Source: JAKQIM01 sp964633225
Lineage (GTDB): Bacteria; Chloroflexota; Anaerolineae; Anaerolineales; UBA4823
Assembly (NCBI GenBank): GCA_964633225.1
Contig: CAZWFQ010000010.1
Location: 1-64,000, forward strand
DNA: 64,000 nucleotides
Direction of reading: 5' to 3'
The notes below the pieces were generated by a model. The model made no database searches, was not told where the DNA came from, and saw only the letters and a program-made list of their open reading frames with translations. Position numbers and translations under genes: made by a program. Below are positions 34,411 to 42,328 of the stretch, piece after piece; position 1 is the first letter of the stretch, and every line of letters begins with the position of its first letter.

Positions 34411-35109
34411 TCAGTTAATTTCTCTCAATACCTGCTCGTACACCGGGCAGGTGTAGCCAAGGGCCGCCTGGCAGGCAGCAGGCAGGTCGGGTGGGGTGGG
34501 CAAGCCCAGCTTGCGCAAGGTGCGCGCCAGGTGACAGAGTGGCAAGCCCATCACGTTGGCATAGCAGCCAGCCAGGCCTTCAACCGGGTGAAAGCCCACA
34601 TGCTGGATGGCATAGGCGCCAGCCTTGTCGAGCGGATCACCGCTGGCAATATAGGCTTCCATCTCAACATCCGTATAATCGCGCATGGGCACGTCGGTGG
34701 CGCAGCGGTCGGTGAGCAGCAGGCCATCTGTGCTGCGCAGCACGGCCAGGGCGGTGTAAACCTGGTGAGTGCGCCCGCGCAGGCGGGTCAGCATGCGGCG
34801 CGCATCGGCGGCATCGGCGGGCTTGCCCAATATGGCATCTTCATCTGCCACCGTGGTATCGGCTGCAAGAAACAGACCATCCAGGCCAGATTCGGCGGCG
34901 GCGGCCCGGGCTTTATCTTGCGCCAGGCGCAGCACATAGCCAGCAGACGGCTCGCCGGGCAGAGGGCTCTCATCCACTTCGGCTGGAGAATGGGTAAAAG
35001 ACCAGCCTAATGCCAAGAGCTGCTTGCGGCGTGGGGAATTGGAGGCAAGGAAAAGGGAAATCGATACCGGTGCATGCGCGCCGGTATCGCGCTTATCAGG
35101 GGTTATCAT
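34411..35109 (-). CDS. Maf-family nucleotide pyrophosphatase
   Basis: 232 residues from MITPDKRDTG. Family marks: LFLASNSPRRKQLL (signature ASxSPRR), AADTTVADEDAILGKP (catalytic Asp), HQVYTALAVL, and KAGAYAIQHVG with VEGLAGCYANVMGLP. Maf proteins hydrolyse non-canonical or modified nucleoside triphosphates (dTTP/UTP or m7GTP type). The last 40 residues, with CQAALGYTCPVYEQ, extend a little beyond the common core. The start overlaps the end of the upstream hypothetical gene by 14 bp, so they are one transcript. Confidence 0.93.
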   Translation of the reverse strand: MITPDKRDTGAHAPVSISLFLASNSPRRKQLLALGWSFTHSPAEVDESPLPGEPSAGYVLRLAQDKARAAAAESGLDGLFLAADTTVADEDAILGKPADAADARRMLTRLRGRTHQVYTALAVLRSTDGLLLTDRCATDVPMRDYTDVEMEAYIASGDPLDKAGAYAIQHVGFHPVEGLAGCYANVMGLPLCHLARTLRKLGLPTPPDLPAACQAALGYTCPVYEQVLREIN

Positions 35110-35458
35110 CAGCGGCTTGATCGTCGCGGCCAAAACCAGGCTGCTGAGCGGCCTGTTCGTCGCCCAGGCGCACCCATAACAGCAAGAGCTGTCCCTCTTC
35201 CAACTCAACATGCCGGGCCGCCAGGATGGGTGAAAGCTGGGCCAGGCCATCGGGAGCGCGGTATTCCAACTCCATCAGGCCCTGGGCTCGCCAGGTGCGG
35301 TTACAGCGTTCAACCAATGCGGCACCGTTGAAGGTGCGCAAGCGGGTGACACCGATGATGGCGCTGCCCAGGCTGTCGTGCAGGCCCAACGCCCAACCAT
35401 CGCGCACTTCTTCAAAGGTGGGGGGAGGGCCTTCAATGATCGTGATCTTATCGTCCAT
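35096..35458 (-). CDS. Conserved hypothetical protein upstream of maf
   Basis: 120 residues, MDDKITIIEGPPPTFEEV at the start, then HDSLGSAIIGVTRLRTFNGAALVERCNRTW, and an ARHVELEEGQLLLLWVRL segment. Soluble, alpha/beta-looking, with a charged Ala/Gln/Asp-rich tail. I do not recognise a family. It overlaps maf by 14 bp and is divergent from the EthD-like gene with only 42 bp between starts. Confidence 0.72.
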   Translation of the reverse strand: MDDKITIIEGPPPTFEEVRDGWALGLHDSLGSAIIGVTRLRTFNGAALVERCNRTWRAQGLMELEYRAPDGLAQLSPILAARHVELEEGQLLLLWVRLGDEQAAQQPGFGRDDQAADDNP

Positions 35459-35500
35459 AAAACCTCATACGATGCGAATCATACCATGAATAAGGATATA

Positions 35501-35869
35501 ATGGGATGCATGTACAAACTGGTCATCCTCATCAAATCAGTAGGGCCAGGCTTCAACGAAAACTGGCCGCAGTTCTTGCACCTGGCCGAGGCCATGCCCG
35601 GCTTGCAGCGCGAGGCCACCAGCACCGTGCAAAACACCTTGTACGGCGAGGGCGGGTACAGCCTGATCCACGAGTTGTTCTTCGACAGTTACACAGCCCT
35701 GGAACTCGGCCTGGGCTCGCCAGTGGGGCAAGAGGCCGGGCGGCTGCTGCAAACCATGACCGGTGGACGCATGACCCTGCTGGTGGCTGATCACCATGAA
35801 GACGATCTACGCAACTTTCACCCCTCCGGCACGGAAGAACCCCATGACAACACCCCTGACCCCATCTGA
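35501..35869 (+). CDS. EthD-like / dimeric alpha-beta barrel small protein
   Basis: 122 residues from MGCMYKLVILIK, chosen because AAGGA lies 5 nt upstream; the ATG three codons later is a second choice. MYKLVILIKSVGPGFNENWPQF and EAMPGLQREATS have the one-strand-one-helix pattern of the EthD dimeric alpha/beta barrel, a group with varied small roles. The C-terminal tail runs 26 bp into the YbaK gene. A TATAAT sequence just upstream could be its -10 box. Confidence 0.62.
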   Translation: MGCMYKLVILIKSVGPGFNENWPQFLHLAEAMPGLQREATSTVQNTLYGEGGYSLIHELFFDSYTALELGLGSPVGQEAGRLLQTMTGGRMTLLVADHHEDDLRNFHPSGTEEPHDNTPDPI

Positions 35870-36341
35870 TCTACAGGCTTACATGCAAGCCCAGGGCATC
35901 CCTGGCCACATCTTGCTCTTGGGCACGCCCACGCCCACGGTTGAAATTGCGGCCCAGGTAGTAGGCGCAGCCCCCGAGCAGATCATCAAGTCCATCCTCT
36001 TCACCATAGACGAACAGCCGGTGCTGGCGATTGCCTGCGGCAGCGCGTATATTGATCGCGCCGCCATTGCCCGGCTGTACAACGTGGGCAAGAAGCATGT
36101 GAAGCTGGCTGCGCCCGAAACCGTGCTGGCTGTGAGCGGCTATGCCGTGGGCGCCATGCCGCCTTTTGGGCACTGCCAGCCCCTGACCACGCTGATCGAC
36201 CGGCGCGTGCTGGAGCTTTCGACCGCTTATGCCGGCGGCGGCGGAGAAAACGCCCTGCTGCGCCTCAATCCACAAGATATCCTGCAGCACACCCAAGGGA
36301 AGGTCATGGATTTGAGCCGCCCACCTACAGAAATGGAATAA
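35844..36341 (+). CDS. YbaK/ProX-family aminoacyl-tRNA deacylase-like protein
   Basis: 165 residues from MTTPLTPSDLQA. YbaK domain marks: AAQVVGAAPEQIIKSILF (the conserved Lys for substrate binding), VLAIACGSAYIDRAA, VGKKHVKLAAPE and GYAVGAMPPFGH (the GxxxGxxPPxG loop). The family hydrolyses mischarged tRNAs such as Cys- or Ala-tRNA-Pro in trans. It overlaps the upstream gene by 26 bp and sits 7 bp before the M23 gene. Confidence 0.9.
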   Translation: MTTPLTPSDLQAYMQAQGIPGHILLLGTPTPTVEIAAQVVGAAPEQIIKSILFTIDEQPVLAIACGSAYIDRAAIARLYNVGKKHVKLAAPETVLAVSGYAVGAMPPFGHCQPLTTLIDRRVLELSTAYAGGGGENALLRLNPQDILQHTQGKVMDLSRPPTEME

Positions 36342-36348
36342 ACCGACC

Positions 36349-37065
36349 ATGCGCAACCGCCGCCCCCATCCTTTGTTGATCGCTTTTCTCGTGATCAGTG
36401 TGGCCATCATCCTGGCCGCGCTGTACTTCATTTACCCCTGGCTGCGCACTCGCGGCGCCCGGCTGGTGATCTGGCGCGATTGGTTTGCCAACACCCAGGC
36501 CCATCCCGAGTGGAATATCCAGGCCGGAACACGCTGCGGAGATGCACCTTTTGTGATGCCCACCGATGGCTTTGTGGGCTTCCTATGGGGCGATTCGTTC
36601 CGCGTGGGCCACACTCACTCGGGCATTGATATCTTCGGCGGGCAGGCCCCTGGCGAGACTCCCATTGTAGCCGCTTATAGCGGCTACCTGACGCGCCTGC
36701 CAGATTGGAAATCCACCGTCATCATCCGCATTCCATCTGACCCGCTGCACCCAGGCCGCCAGATCTGGACTTATTACACGCACATGGCAGATGTGGAAGG
36801 CAACTCTTTCATCGTAGATGATTTCCCTGCCGGTACAAGTGAGGTTTATGTAGAAGCTGGTACGCTGTTGGGCTACCAGGGCAATTTTGCCGGCAACGCG
36901 CTTACCCCCACCGGCATCCACCTGCACTTATCGATCGTGCTGGACGATGGGGAGGGACACTTCCGCAACGAAACCAAGATCGCTAACACGCTCGACCCCT
37001 CGCCCTACCTGGGCCTGCGCCTGAACGCGGCCGAGAACCCAGATGAAGTGGTAGTATGCCCTTAG
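36349..37065 (+). CDS. M23-type metallopeptidase-domain membrane protein
   Basis: 238 residues. One N-terminal membrane segment (about 9-27), then an M23 (LytM-like) domain. GHTHSGIDIFG gives the HxxxD zinc pair, YYTHMADV and IHLHLSI the HxH motif; insertions between the motifs are longer than in the classical enzyme (DWKSTVIIRIPSDPLHPGR). Likely an anchored peptidoglycan endopeptidase or a close relative acting outside. Part of a plus-strand run following the YbaK gene. Confidence 0.85.
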   Translation: MRNRRPHPLLIAFLVISVAIILAALYFIYPWLRTRGARLVIWRDWFANTQAHPEWNIQAGTRCGDAPFVMPTDGFVGFLWGDSFRVGHTHSGIDIFGGQAPGETPIVAAYSGYLTRLPDWKSTVIIRIPSDPLHPGRQIWTYYTHMADVEGNSFIVDDFPAGTSEVYVEAGTLLGYQGNFAGNALTPTGIHLHLSIVLDDGEGHFRNETKIANTLDPSPYLGLRLNAAENPDEVVVCP

Positions 37066-37077
37066 ATAGATTTGTTT

Positions 37078-37103
37078 ACCGCAGAGAGGCGGAGTGCACA
37101 GAG
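37078..37103 (+). repeat. Dispersed repeat, half-element (ACCGCAGAGAGGCGGAG)
   Basis: A single arm of the ACCGCAGAGACGCAG family, with no visible partner arm. It ends exactly where the SDR start codon begins (37104), so its GAG/CAGAG sequence stands in the ribosome-binding position. Confidence 0.7.
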
Positions 37104-37904
37104 ATGAATGATTTCAAAGACAAGGTCGTGCTCATCACCGGCGCTGGGCGAGGAATTGGGCGAGCGATTGCCCAGGCCTTTGCAGCCCGGGGGGCAGTTG
37201 TGGCCGCCAACGATATCAACCCCACCAACCTGGATGAGACTGTAACGAGCATCCAATCCTCGGGCGGGCGAGCCAGGGCCTATGTCTTCGACGTGGCCAA
37301 GCGCATGCCGGTGGCAGGGCTGGTCAGCCAGGTGCTGGAAGACTGGGCGCGGGTGGATATCCTGGTCAACCATGCCGCGGTCAGGCCGCAGGCAAGCATC
37401 CTGGAGATGGACGAATGGGATTTCCACCGAACACTGGATGTGAACCTGGGCGGGGCCTTCTTTGCCATGCAGCTATGTGGGCGGGCCATGCGCAAGCAAG
37501 GCGGCGGGGTGATGCTCAATATTGGCGCCCGCGGTGGCGAGGGCCAGGGCTCAGAAAAGCAAGCGGCCTTCATCGCCAGCAAGGCAGGGTTGATGGCACT
37601 GACACAAGCCGCTGGACATGAACTGGCGGCAGATCATATCCGCGTCAACGCGGTCTACCCAGGGGCAGATATGGGATCTTTGGGAAACGATGCCCCCCGC
37701 TTTTGGGTCAGTCCCGAGAACGCTGGCCTCCAAAAACGGCTGGCAGGGGCCCTGCCGGCAGGCCTGGGCCAGGCAGAAATGGTGACGGCAGCCGCGCTCT
37801 ACTTGTGTTCCGAGGCAGCGGCTGATATCAGCGGGCAGATCATTGCGGTAGCTTCAGCCGCCAGGTCGACAGCAGACAGCAGTAGTTCTCATCTGCCATC
37901 ATGA
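37104..37904 (+). CDS. Short-chain dehydrogenase/reductase family protein lacking the catalytic Tyr
   Basis: 266 residues from MNDFKDKVVLITG. Rossmann fold with TGAGRGIG (16-23 region), DVAKR, LVNHAAVRPQ, NLGGAFFAM and a typical SDR C-terminus. The active-site signature YxxxK reads FIASK, Phe156 in place of Tyr and Lys160 kept, and the Ser of the usual ISS is replaced in LNIGARGGEG. So the dinucleotide site is intact but classical oxidoreductase chemistry is doubtful. The start is fixed by homology; it follows a repeat half-element. A DinB-like gene follows 18 bp later. Confidence 0.88.
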   Translation: MNDFKDKVVLITGAGRGIGRAIAQAFAARGAVVAANDINPTNLDETVTSIQSSGGRARAYVFDVAKRMPVAGLVSQVLEDWARVDILVNHAAVRPQASILEMDEWDFHRTLDVNLGGAFFAMQLCGRAMRKQGGGVMLNIGARGGEGQGSEKQAAFIASKAGLMALTQAAGHELAADHIRVNAVYPGADMGSLGNDAPRFWVSPENAGLQKRLAGALPAGLGQAEMVTAAALYLCSEAAADISGQIIAVASAARSTADSSSSHLPS

Positions 37905-37922
37905 TCAGAAAGGGGACTGAGT

Positions 37923-38402
37923 ATGGAAGAACTCTACACCTATCGCCAGCGCTTGCTCAAACGCTTCGGAAGCGTGGTAGATGACCTGAGCGCGGCGGCA
38001 GAGGCAATCCCAGCAGAAAGCTGGCACAACGCCCTGGATGACTCAGGGCAGACGGTGCATCGCACCCTGGCCCACCTGCGCGATATTGAAGCAGGCGCAT
38101 TTTCGGCCCGCCTGCGACGCATTTTAGATGAAGAACAGCCCTGTTTGGAGTTGTTTGACGATGACGGCTGGATGGCCTCGCATTACAACCCCGCTGAGCC
38201 GCCCCAGGCCATCCTGGACGATTATGCCCGCTTGCGCCAAGAAGAGCTGGGTTGGCTGGTGGATCTGCCACCGCAGGCCTGGAATCGGACCGGGAGGCAC
38301 CCCTGGTGGGGGCTGCGCGCCCTGCAGTGGTGGGTAGAGCAGACCCTGGTGTATGCCAACCAACACCTGGCAAAGCTGTTGGATGCTGGAGACCAGGCAT
38401 GA
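37923..38402 (+). CDS. DinB-like four-helix protein
   Basis: 159 residues, AAGGGG before the ATG. Helical throughout. VHRTLAHLRDIEAGAF and RHPWWGLRALQWWVEQTLVYANQHLAKL show spaced His residues at the positions of the DinB/YfiT metal-binding triad, one in the first helix region and a pair at the end. Family members are metal-dependent thiol transferases or related; function here not assigned. The final ATGA overlaps the next gene's start. Confidence 0.72.
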   Translation: MEELYTYRQRLLKRFGSVVDDLSAAAEAIPAESWHNALDDSGQTVHRTLAHLRDIEAGAFSARLRRILDEEQPCLELFDDDGWMASHYNPAEPPQAILDDYARLRQEELGWLVDLPPQAWNRTGRHPWWGLRALQWWVEQTLVYANQHLAKLLDAGDQA

Positions 38403-39199
38403 TAACCTTTCGAGATGTTAGCGAAGCCCTGAAAAAGCTGAATGTTGAGCGCAGCCAGCCGGTGATTGCCCACGCCTCACTCTCGGCCTTTGGCGAGGTG
38501 CGCGGCGGTGCCGATACGATGCTGGCGGCCCTGTTGGCCAACTTCGATCACGTGATGATGCCGGTCTTCACCTACAAGACCATGGTCACGCCCGAGATTG
38601 GCCCGCCAGATAACGCCATCACCTACGGCAGCGGGGGCAGCACCAACCGCATGGCGGAGATCTATTCCCCCGATATGCCGGCTGACCGCTTGATGGGCGC
38701 CATCCCCGAAGCCCTGCGCCGCCACCCCAAAGCGCAACGTTCCAATCACCCCATCTTATCTTTTGCAGGAATTAATGTGGAGGCCGCCCTGGGCACGCAG
38801 GAGATTCATCAGCCGCTCAACCCCATCCGGGCGCTCAAAGAACAAGGCGGCTGGGTTTTGCTGCTGGGTGTAGATCACACCGTCAACACCAGCATCCATT
38901 TAGCCGAAGCAGAGGCCGGGCGCAAACAGTTTGTGCGTTGGGCGCTCACCCCCCAGGGGGTGGTGGCCTGCAGCGGCTTCCCGGGCTGCTCAGACGGCTT
39001 TCAGGCCCTAGGCCCGCGCCTGCGGCAAGCCACGCGCCGCGTCCAGCTTGGCGCCAGCCAGGTCAGCGCTGTGCCGCTGCAAGCATTGACCGAGGCAGTC
39101 AGGGCGATGCTGGCAGAGGACCCGCTGGCACTGCTGTGCGCCCGTCTCGATTGCGAGCGGTGCCAACAAACCCGCAATAATCATCAGGGCGGCCACTAG
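38399..39199 (+). CDS. Aminoglycoside 3-N-acetyltransferase (AAC(3))-family protein
   Basis: 266 residues; ATG overlaps the preceding stop by 4 bp. Antibiotic_NAT marks: VIAHASLSAFGEVRGGADTM, the MPVFTYKTM segment, RRHPKAQRSNHPILSFAGIN (RSxHPxxS) and LLLGVDHTVNTSIHLAEA (NTxxHxxE). The family uses acetyl-CoA to acetylate aminoglycosides, but chromosomal members of environmental bacteria often have other amine substrates, so a resistance role is not established. A Cys-rich end (CARLDCERC) precedes a hairpin that encodes the last residues and the stop. Confidence 0.88.
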   Translation: MITFRDVSEALKKLNVERSQPVIAHASLSAFGEVRGGADTMLAALLANFDHVMMPVFTYKTMVTPEIGPPDNAITYGSGGSTNRMAEIYSPDMPADRLMGAIPEALRRHPKAQRSNHPILSFAGINVEAALGTQEIHQPLNPIRALKEQGGWVLLLGVDHTVNTSIHLAEAEAGRKQFVRWALTPQGVVACSGFPGCSDGFQALGPRLRQATRRVQLGASQVSAVPLQALTEAVRAMLAEDPLALLCARLDCERCQQTRNNHQGGH

Positions 39200-39222
39200 G
39201 GCCGCCCTGATGATTATTGCGG
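39172..39222. terminator. Perfect 23-bp hairpin between AAC(3)-like and lysS genes
   Basis: Arms 39172-39194 and 39200-39222 are perfect inverse complements around loop ACTAG, whose TAG is the AAC(3)-like stop codon; the hairpin stops 1 bp before the lysS stop. No T run follows on either strand, so it is a terminator or mRNA 3'-end protector rather than a canonical rho-independent one. Confidence 0.7.
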
Positions 39223-39223
39223 A

Positions 39224-40765
39224 TCATTCCTCGCGGTTGCGAAGATGGGGGAAGAGGATCACTTCGCGAATGCTGCCGCTATCTGTCATCAACATCGCCA
39301 GGCGGTCCACGCCCATGCCAAAGCCGCCCATGGGGGGCATGCCGTAGCGCATGGCTTGCAGATAGTCTTCGTCCATAGGGTGGCGCTCATCGTCGTCAGC
39401 CCCATATTCACGGCCCATTTCCAGGAAACGTTGTTCCTGATCGAGGGGGTCATTCAACTCAGTAAAGGCATTGCACAATTCCATGCCGCCCAAGAAGCCC
39501 TCAAAACGCTCAACGGTCAGCGGATTGCCGGGTTTGCTCTTGGCCAGGGGCGAAAGATCGCGCGGATAATCGTACAAGAAGGTCGGTTGGATCAGATTGG
39601 GCTCAAGATATTCGCTCAACAAGTAATCAATCAGCTTGCCGCGCGCCGCACCAGGTTTGACCGGGATGTTCTTCTGGCGCATGGCATCCGCCAGGCTTTC
39701 AGCAGTCAGGCAGGCATCGATATCCACACCGGTAGCATCCAACAGCCCATCGCGCATCGTCAGGCGCTTCCAGGGCGGGGTGAGGTCAATTTCGTGACCG
39801 CGGAACTGGATGCGGCGGGTGCCCAACACCTGGTCAGCCACATAGTTGATCATCTGCTCGGTCATGTCCATCACCTGCAGGTAATCGGCATAGGCCCAGT
39901 AGAACTCAAGCTGGGTAAATTCAGGGTTGTGTTTGAAGGAGACACCCTCATTGCGAAAATCACGCCCGATCTCATAGACGCGCTCAAACATGCCCACCGT
40001 CAGGCGTTTCAGGTACAGCTCAAAAGAGATGCGCAGGTAAAGGTCTTGTTTAAGTTGGTTATGGTGGGTGGTGAAGGGACGCGCCGCCGCACCGCCGTAA
40101 ATGGGCTGCAAGATGGGCGTTTCTACCTCGATGAAACTGCGCCGGTCCAAGAAGGTGCGCAAGGCACGGATGGTGGCCGCGCGGCGCTGGAAGATGAGGC
40201 GCACGTGGGGATTTACAGCCAGGTCGGCATAGCGCTGGCGATAGCGCGTCTCAGGATCAGCCAGGGTGGCATGGCGCACCACCTGCCCGTCCACCAGCTC
40301 ATCCTTGGCCGCCGGCAAGGGTGTGATGGCCTTGGCAAGCAGGCGCAAAGAGGTCACCTTCAGCGTGGGCTCTCCGGTGCGGGTGCGGAACATCTCACCG
40401 CTGGCCTGGATGAAATCGCCCAGGTCAAACTCGCGGTTAAAAAGGTCGAACTGTTCCTGACCCAGGTCGTTGGCACGCAAGAAGAGCTGCACGCGGCCGT
40501 CGACATCTTCAATGTGCGCAAAGGTGATCTTGCCCATGGCGCGCAGGCTGCGTAAGCGGCCCGCCAGGGTGGCAGACAAAGCAACAGGGGAGACCTCCTC
40601 GCCAGCCGGCTTTGCAGCCGCCTCGGCAGCTTCGAACTGCCGGATGGCCTCTTGGCTGGTGTGGGTGCGTTCGGCCCGCGTGGGGTAAGGCTCAACGCCC
40701 CCGGCGCGCAGGCGTTCCAGTTTTTCCAGGCGGTTCTGTTCAAGGGTGGTGTACTCGTTTGCCAT
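39224..40765 (-). CDS. lysS: Lysyl-tRNA synthetase, class II
   Basis: 513 residues. N-terminal OB-fold anticodon-binding domain (TLAGRLRSLRAMGKITFAHI), class II motif 1 (SFIEVETPILQPIYGGAAARPF), motif 2 (FRNEGVSFKHNPEFTQLEFY) and motif 3 (GFGMGVDRLAMLMT). Attaches lysine to tRNA-Lys. Follows greA on the same strand, with a terminator between, so it probably has its own or read-through promoter. Confidence 0.96.
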   Translation of the reverse strand: MANEYTTLEQNRLEKLERLRAGGVEPYPTRAERTHTSQEAIRQFEAAEAAAKPAGEEVSPVALSATLAGRLRSLRAMGKITFAHIEDVDGRVQLFLRANDLGQEQFDLFNREFDLGDFIQASGEMFRTRTGEPTLKVTSLRLLAKAITPLPAAKDELVDGQVVRHATLADPETRYRQRYADLAVNPHVRLIFQRRAATIRALRTFLDRRSFIEVETPILQPIYGGAAARPFTTHHNQLKQDLYLRISFELYLKRLTVGMFERVYEIGRDFRNEGVSFKHNPEFTQLEFYWAYADYLQVMDMTEQMINYVADQVLGTRRIQFRGHEIDLTPPWKRLTMRDGLLDATGVDIDACLTAESLADAMRQKNIPVKPGAARGKLIDYLLSEYLEPNLIQPTFLYDYPRDLSPLAKSKPGNPLTVERFEGFLGGMELCNAFTELNDPLDQEQRFLEMGREYGADDDERHPMDEDYLQAMRYGMPPMGGFGMGVDRLAMLMTDSGSIREVILFPHLRNREE

Positions 40766-40792
40766 TTTATCAACTCCTCAGCTTAAGCAAAA

Positions 40793-40820
40793 GCCCCGCG
40801 CAAGTTCTTTTGCGCGGGGC
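40793..40820 (-). terminator. Terminator between greA and lysS
   Basis: On minus: GCCCCGCGCAA / TTGCGCGGGGC, 11 bp, 6-nt loop, followed by TTTTGCTT. It lies 20 bp after the greA stop codon. Read-through would attenuate lysS. Confidence 0.82.
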
Positions 40821-40840
40821 ATGGACAGGTAGCCCCTGTG

Positions 40841-41302
40841 CTAATTCACCTTGATCACGCGGACGGAGAAGGCCCCGTCTGGCGCATCTACTTTTACCGT
40901 ATCACCAGCGCGGCGTTCCATCAATGCACGACCAAGCGGCGACTCGTTGGAGATCCGGCCATCCCGCGGCGAGGCTTCAGCCGGGCCGACAATGGTGTAG
41001 ATTTCTTCGGGGTTATCGCCTTCGCGGATGTAAACGGTCGAGCCGACGTTCACCACGTCAGATTTTTCGTTCTCCTCGATGACGCGCGCATTGGCGAGCA
41101 ATATTTCCAGCTCTTGAATGCGCCCCTCAACAAAGGCCTGCTCATTTTTGGCAGCTTCGTATTCCGCATCTTCGATCAGTTCACCGCCTTCCATGGCCTC
41201 ATGCAGGCGCTGGGCAACCTCGGCGCGTTTCGTCGAGCGCAGGTAGTCCAGCTCTTCCTGTAGTTTGTCAAAGCCCTGGCGGGTCAAAAAAGTAGGTGGC
41301 AT
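40841..41302 (-). CDS. greA: Transcription elongation factor GreA
   Basis: 153 residues. N-terminal coiled coil (LTRQGFDKLQEELDYLRSTKRAEVAQRLHEA with an acidic tip around EGGELIEDAEYEAAKNEQA) and a C-terminal FKBP-like domain (GSTVYI, IVGPAEASPRDGRISNESPLGRALMERRAGDTV). It rescues backtracked RNA polymerase by stimulating transcript cleavage. Length is a little short of 158 but complete. Genes upstream are divergent or unrelated; a terminator follows. Confidence 0.96.
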   Translation of the reverse strand: MPPTFLTRQGFDKLQEELDYLRSTKRAEVAQRLHEAMEGGELIEDAEYEAAKNEQAFVEGRIQELEILLANARVIEENEKSDVVNVGSTVYIREGDNPEEIYTIVGPAEASPRDGRISNESPLGRALMERRAGDTVKVDAPDGAFSVRVIKVN

Positions 41303-41484
41303 TTCAATATAATCCTATTTTTGATTATTCGTTCCTTTTTAGGGAGCGAAAAGGGGGGCCTCACAGCCTCCCAGATAAAACGAGTGCGGTTGCCAGGAAC
41401 AGAAGAACATCCCGACTACCGCGTCGGCAAGATTTTAGCACAGATTACATGGATGCGCAAGATATGAGGGGCGAATCAAGGGCT

Positions 41485-42228
41485 TTACGGGGCGATTTTG
41501 GCCTTTTTCCAGAGCTTTAAACCCCCATTTTGGGCACAATATTGGGCGATGGCAGCCTGCATGGTTTCTAAATCGGGCCAAAAACTGCTGATCTGTGAAG
41601 CATGAGCGGCGATGGCAGCCTGCCAGGCTGACAACCCGGCGGCTGAAATGGGCATCACGCACCCCAGCCACCCTGATTGCGCCATTTGTTCCAGGCATTC
41701 GGCGTGCTTGAGCACATAGGGGTAATCGGCGTAATACCACAGGCGGCGATTGAGGCGCTCGGCGGCGGCACGGGCCAACTGGTGGTCCACATGGCTGCCC
41801 ACAGCCAGCGGGCAGACCAGCCGGGCCCGCCTGGGCAGGTGGGCAGCCAGCTGGCGGGCTAACTGCTTGATCAACTGCGCCTCACCCAAATGCAGCTCAC
41901 CGTTTAAAGCTGCTTCAGAAGCATATAAGAACTCGCCATCTGAGCCCCGCCTGTAGATGCAATCGGGCACGTCAAAGTGCTGCCATCCGGCCCCCATCTG
42001 CTGGCAAGAGGCCCTGTCCTCAGCAGCGCGTTGGGCCGGTGCGGCAGCCTCCGTCCCCCAGCGAGCGTGCAAAGACTGGGCAAAATCTGAGAGCGGCCCT
42101 TCTGGCTGCGCCCCGGCGCACAACGTCAAAATGGTAACCCGCTGCCCGGCCTGCACCTGCTGCCAAACAAGCCCGCCGCAAGACAGGGCCACATCATCAA
42201 AGTGAGGGGAGAGATAGATCCATTCCAT
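41485..42228 (-). CDS. PIG-L family deacetylase (LmbE-like)
   Basis: 247 residues. Zinc motif SPHFDDVALSCGG at the N-terminus (His and Asp ligands) and GSHVDHQLA (second His). The LmbE/PIG-L fold deacetylates N-acetylglucosaminyl compounds, as in bacillithiol, mycothiol or GPI synthesis; the substrate here is not evident. No partner glycosyltransferase is adjacent. The 182 bp between it and greA holds no gene I can support. Confidence 0.88.
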   Translation of the reverse strand: MEWIYLSPHFDDVALSCGGLVWQQVQAGQRVTILTLCAGAQPEGPLSDFAQSLHARWGTEAAAPAQRAAEDRASCQQMGAGWQHFDVPDCIYRRGSDGEFLYASEAALNGELHLGEAQLIKQLARQLAAHLPRRARLVCPLAVGSHVDHQLARAAAERLNRRLWYYADYPYVLKHAECLEQMAQSGWLGCVMPISAAGLSAWQAAIAAHASQISSFWPDLETMQAAIAQYCAQNGGLKLWKKAKIAP

Positions 42229-42277
42229 GGGCTAATTATAGCCCTGAAAGGTCTCCATCTGTTAAGAAACCTCAGCG

Positions 42278-42306
42278 TTGACTTGCATCTCACATGATGT
42301 TATCAT
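42278..42306 (+). promoter_or_regulatory. Sigma-A type promoter of the stalk-protein/M42 operon
   Basis: TTGACT, 17 bases, TATCAT, about 23 nt before the stalk-protein start. The same boxes as the groES promoter, with optimal spacing. Confidence 0.75.
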
Positions 42307-42328
42307 CTATAGCGCGCGAGAGACAATA

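Noticed and set aside
38399..39199. Calling the AAC(3)-like gene a resistance determinant
   Set aside because: Family motifs are present but many chromosomal members do not act on aminoglycosides; there is no mobile context.
41303..41484. Possible small gene or terminator between greA and the PIG-L gene
   Set aside because: No frame with a start site and family match, and no clean stem; left unannotated.
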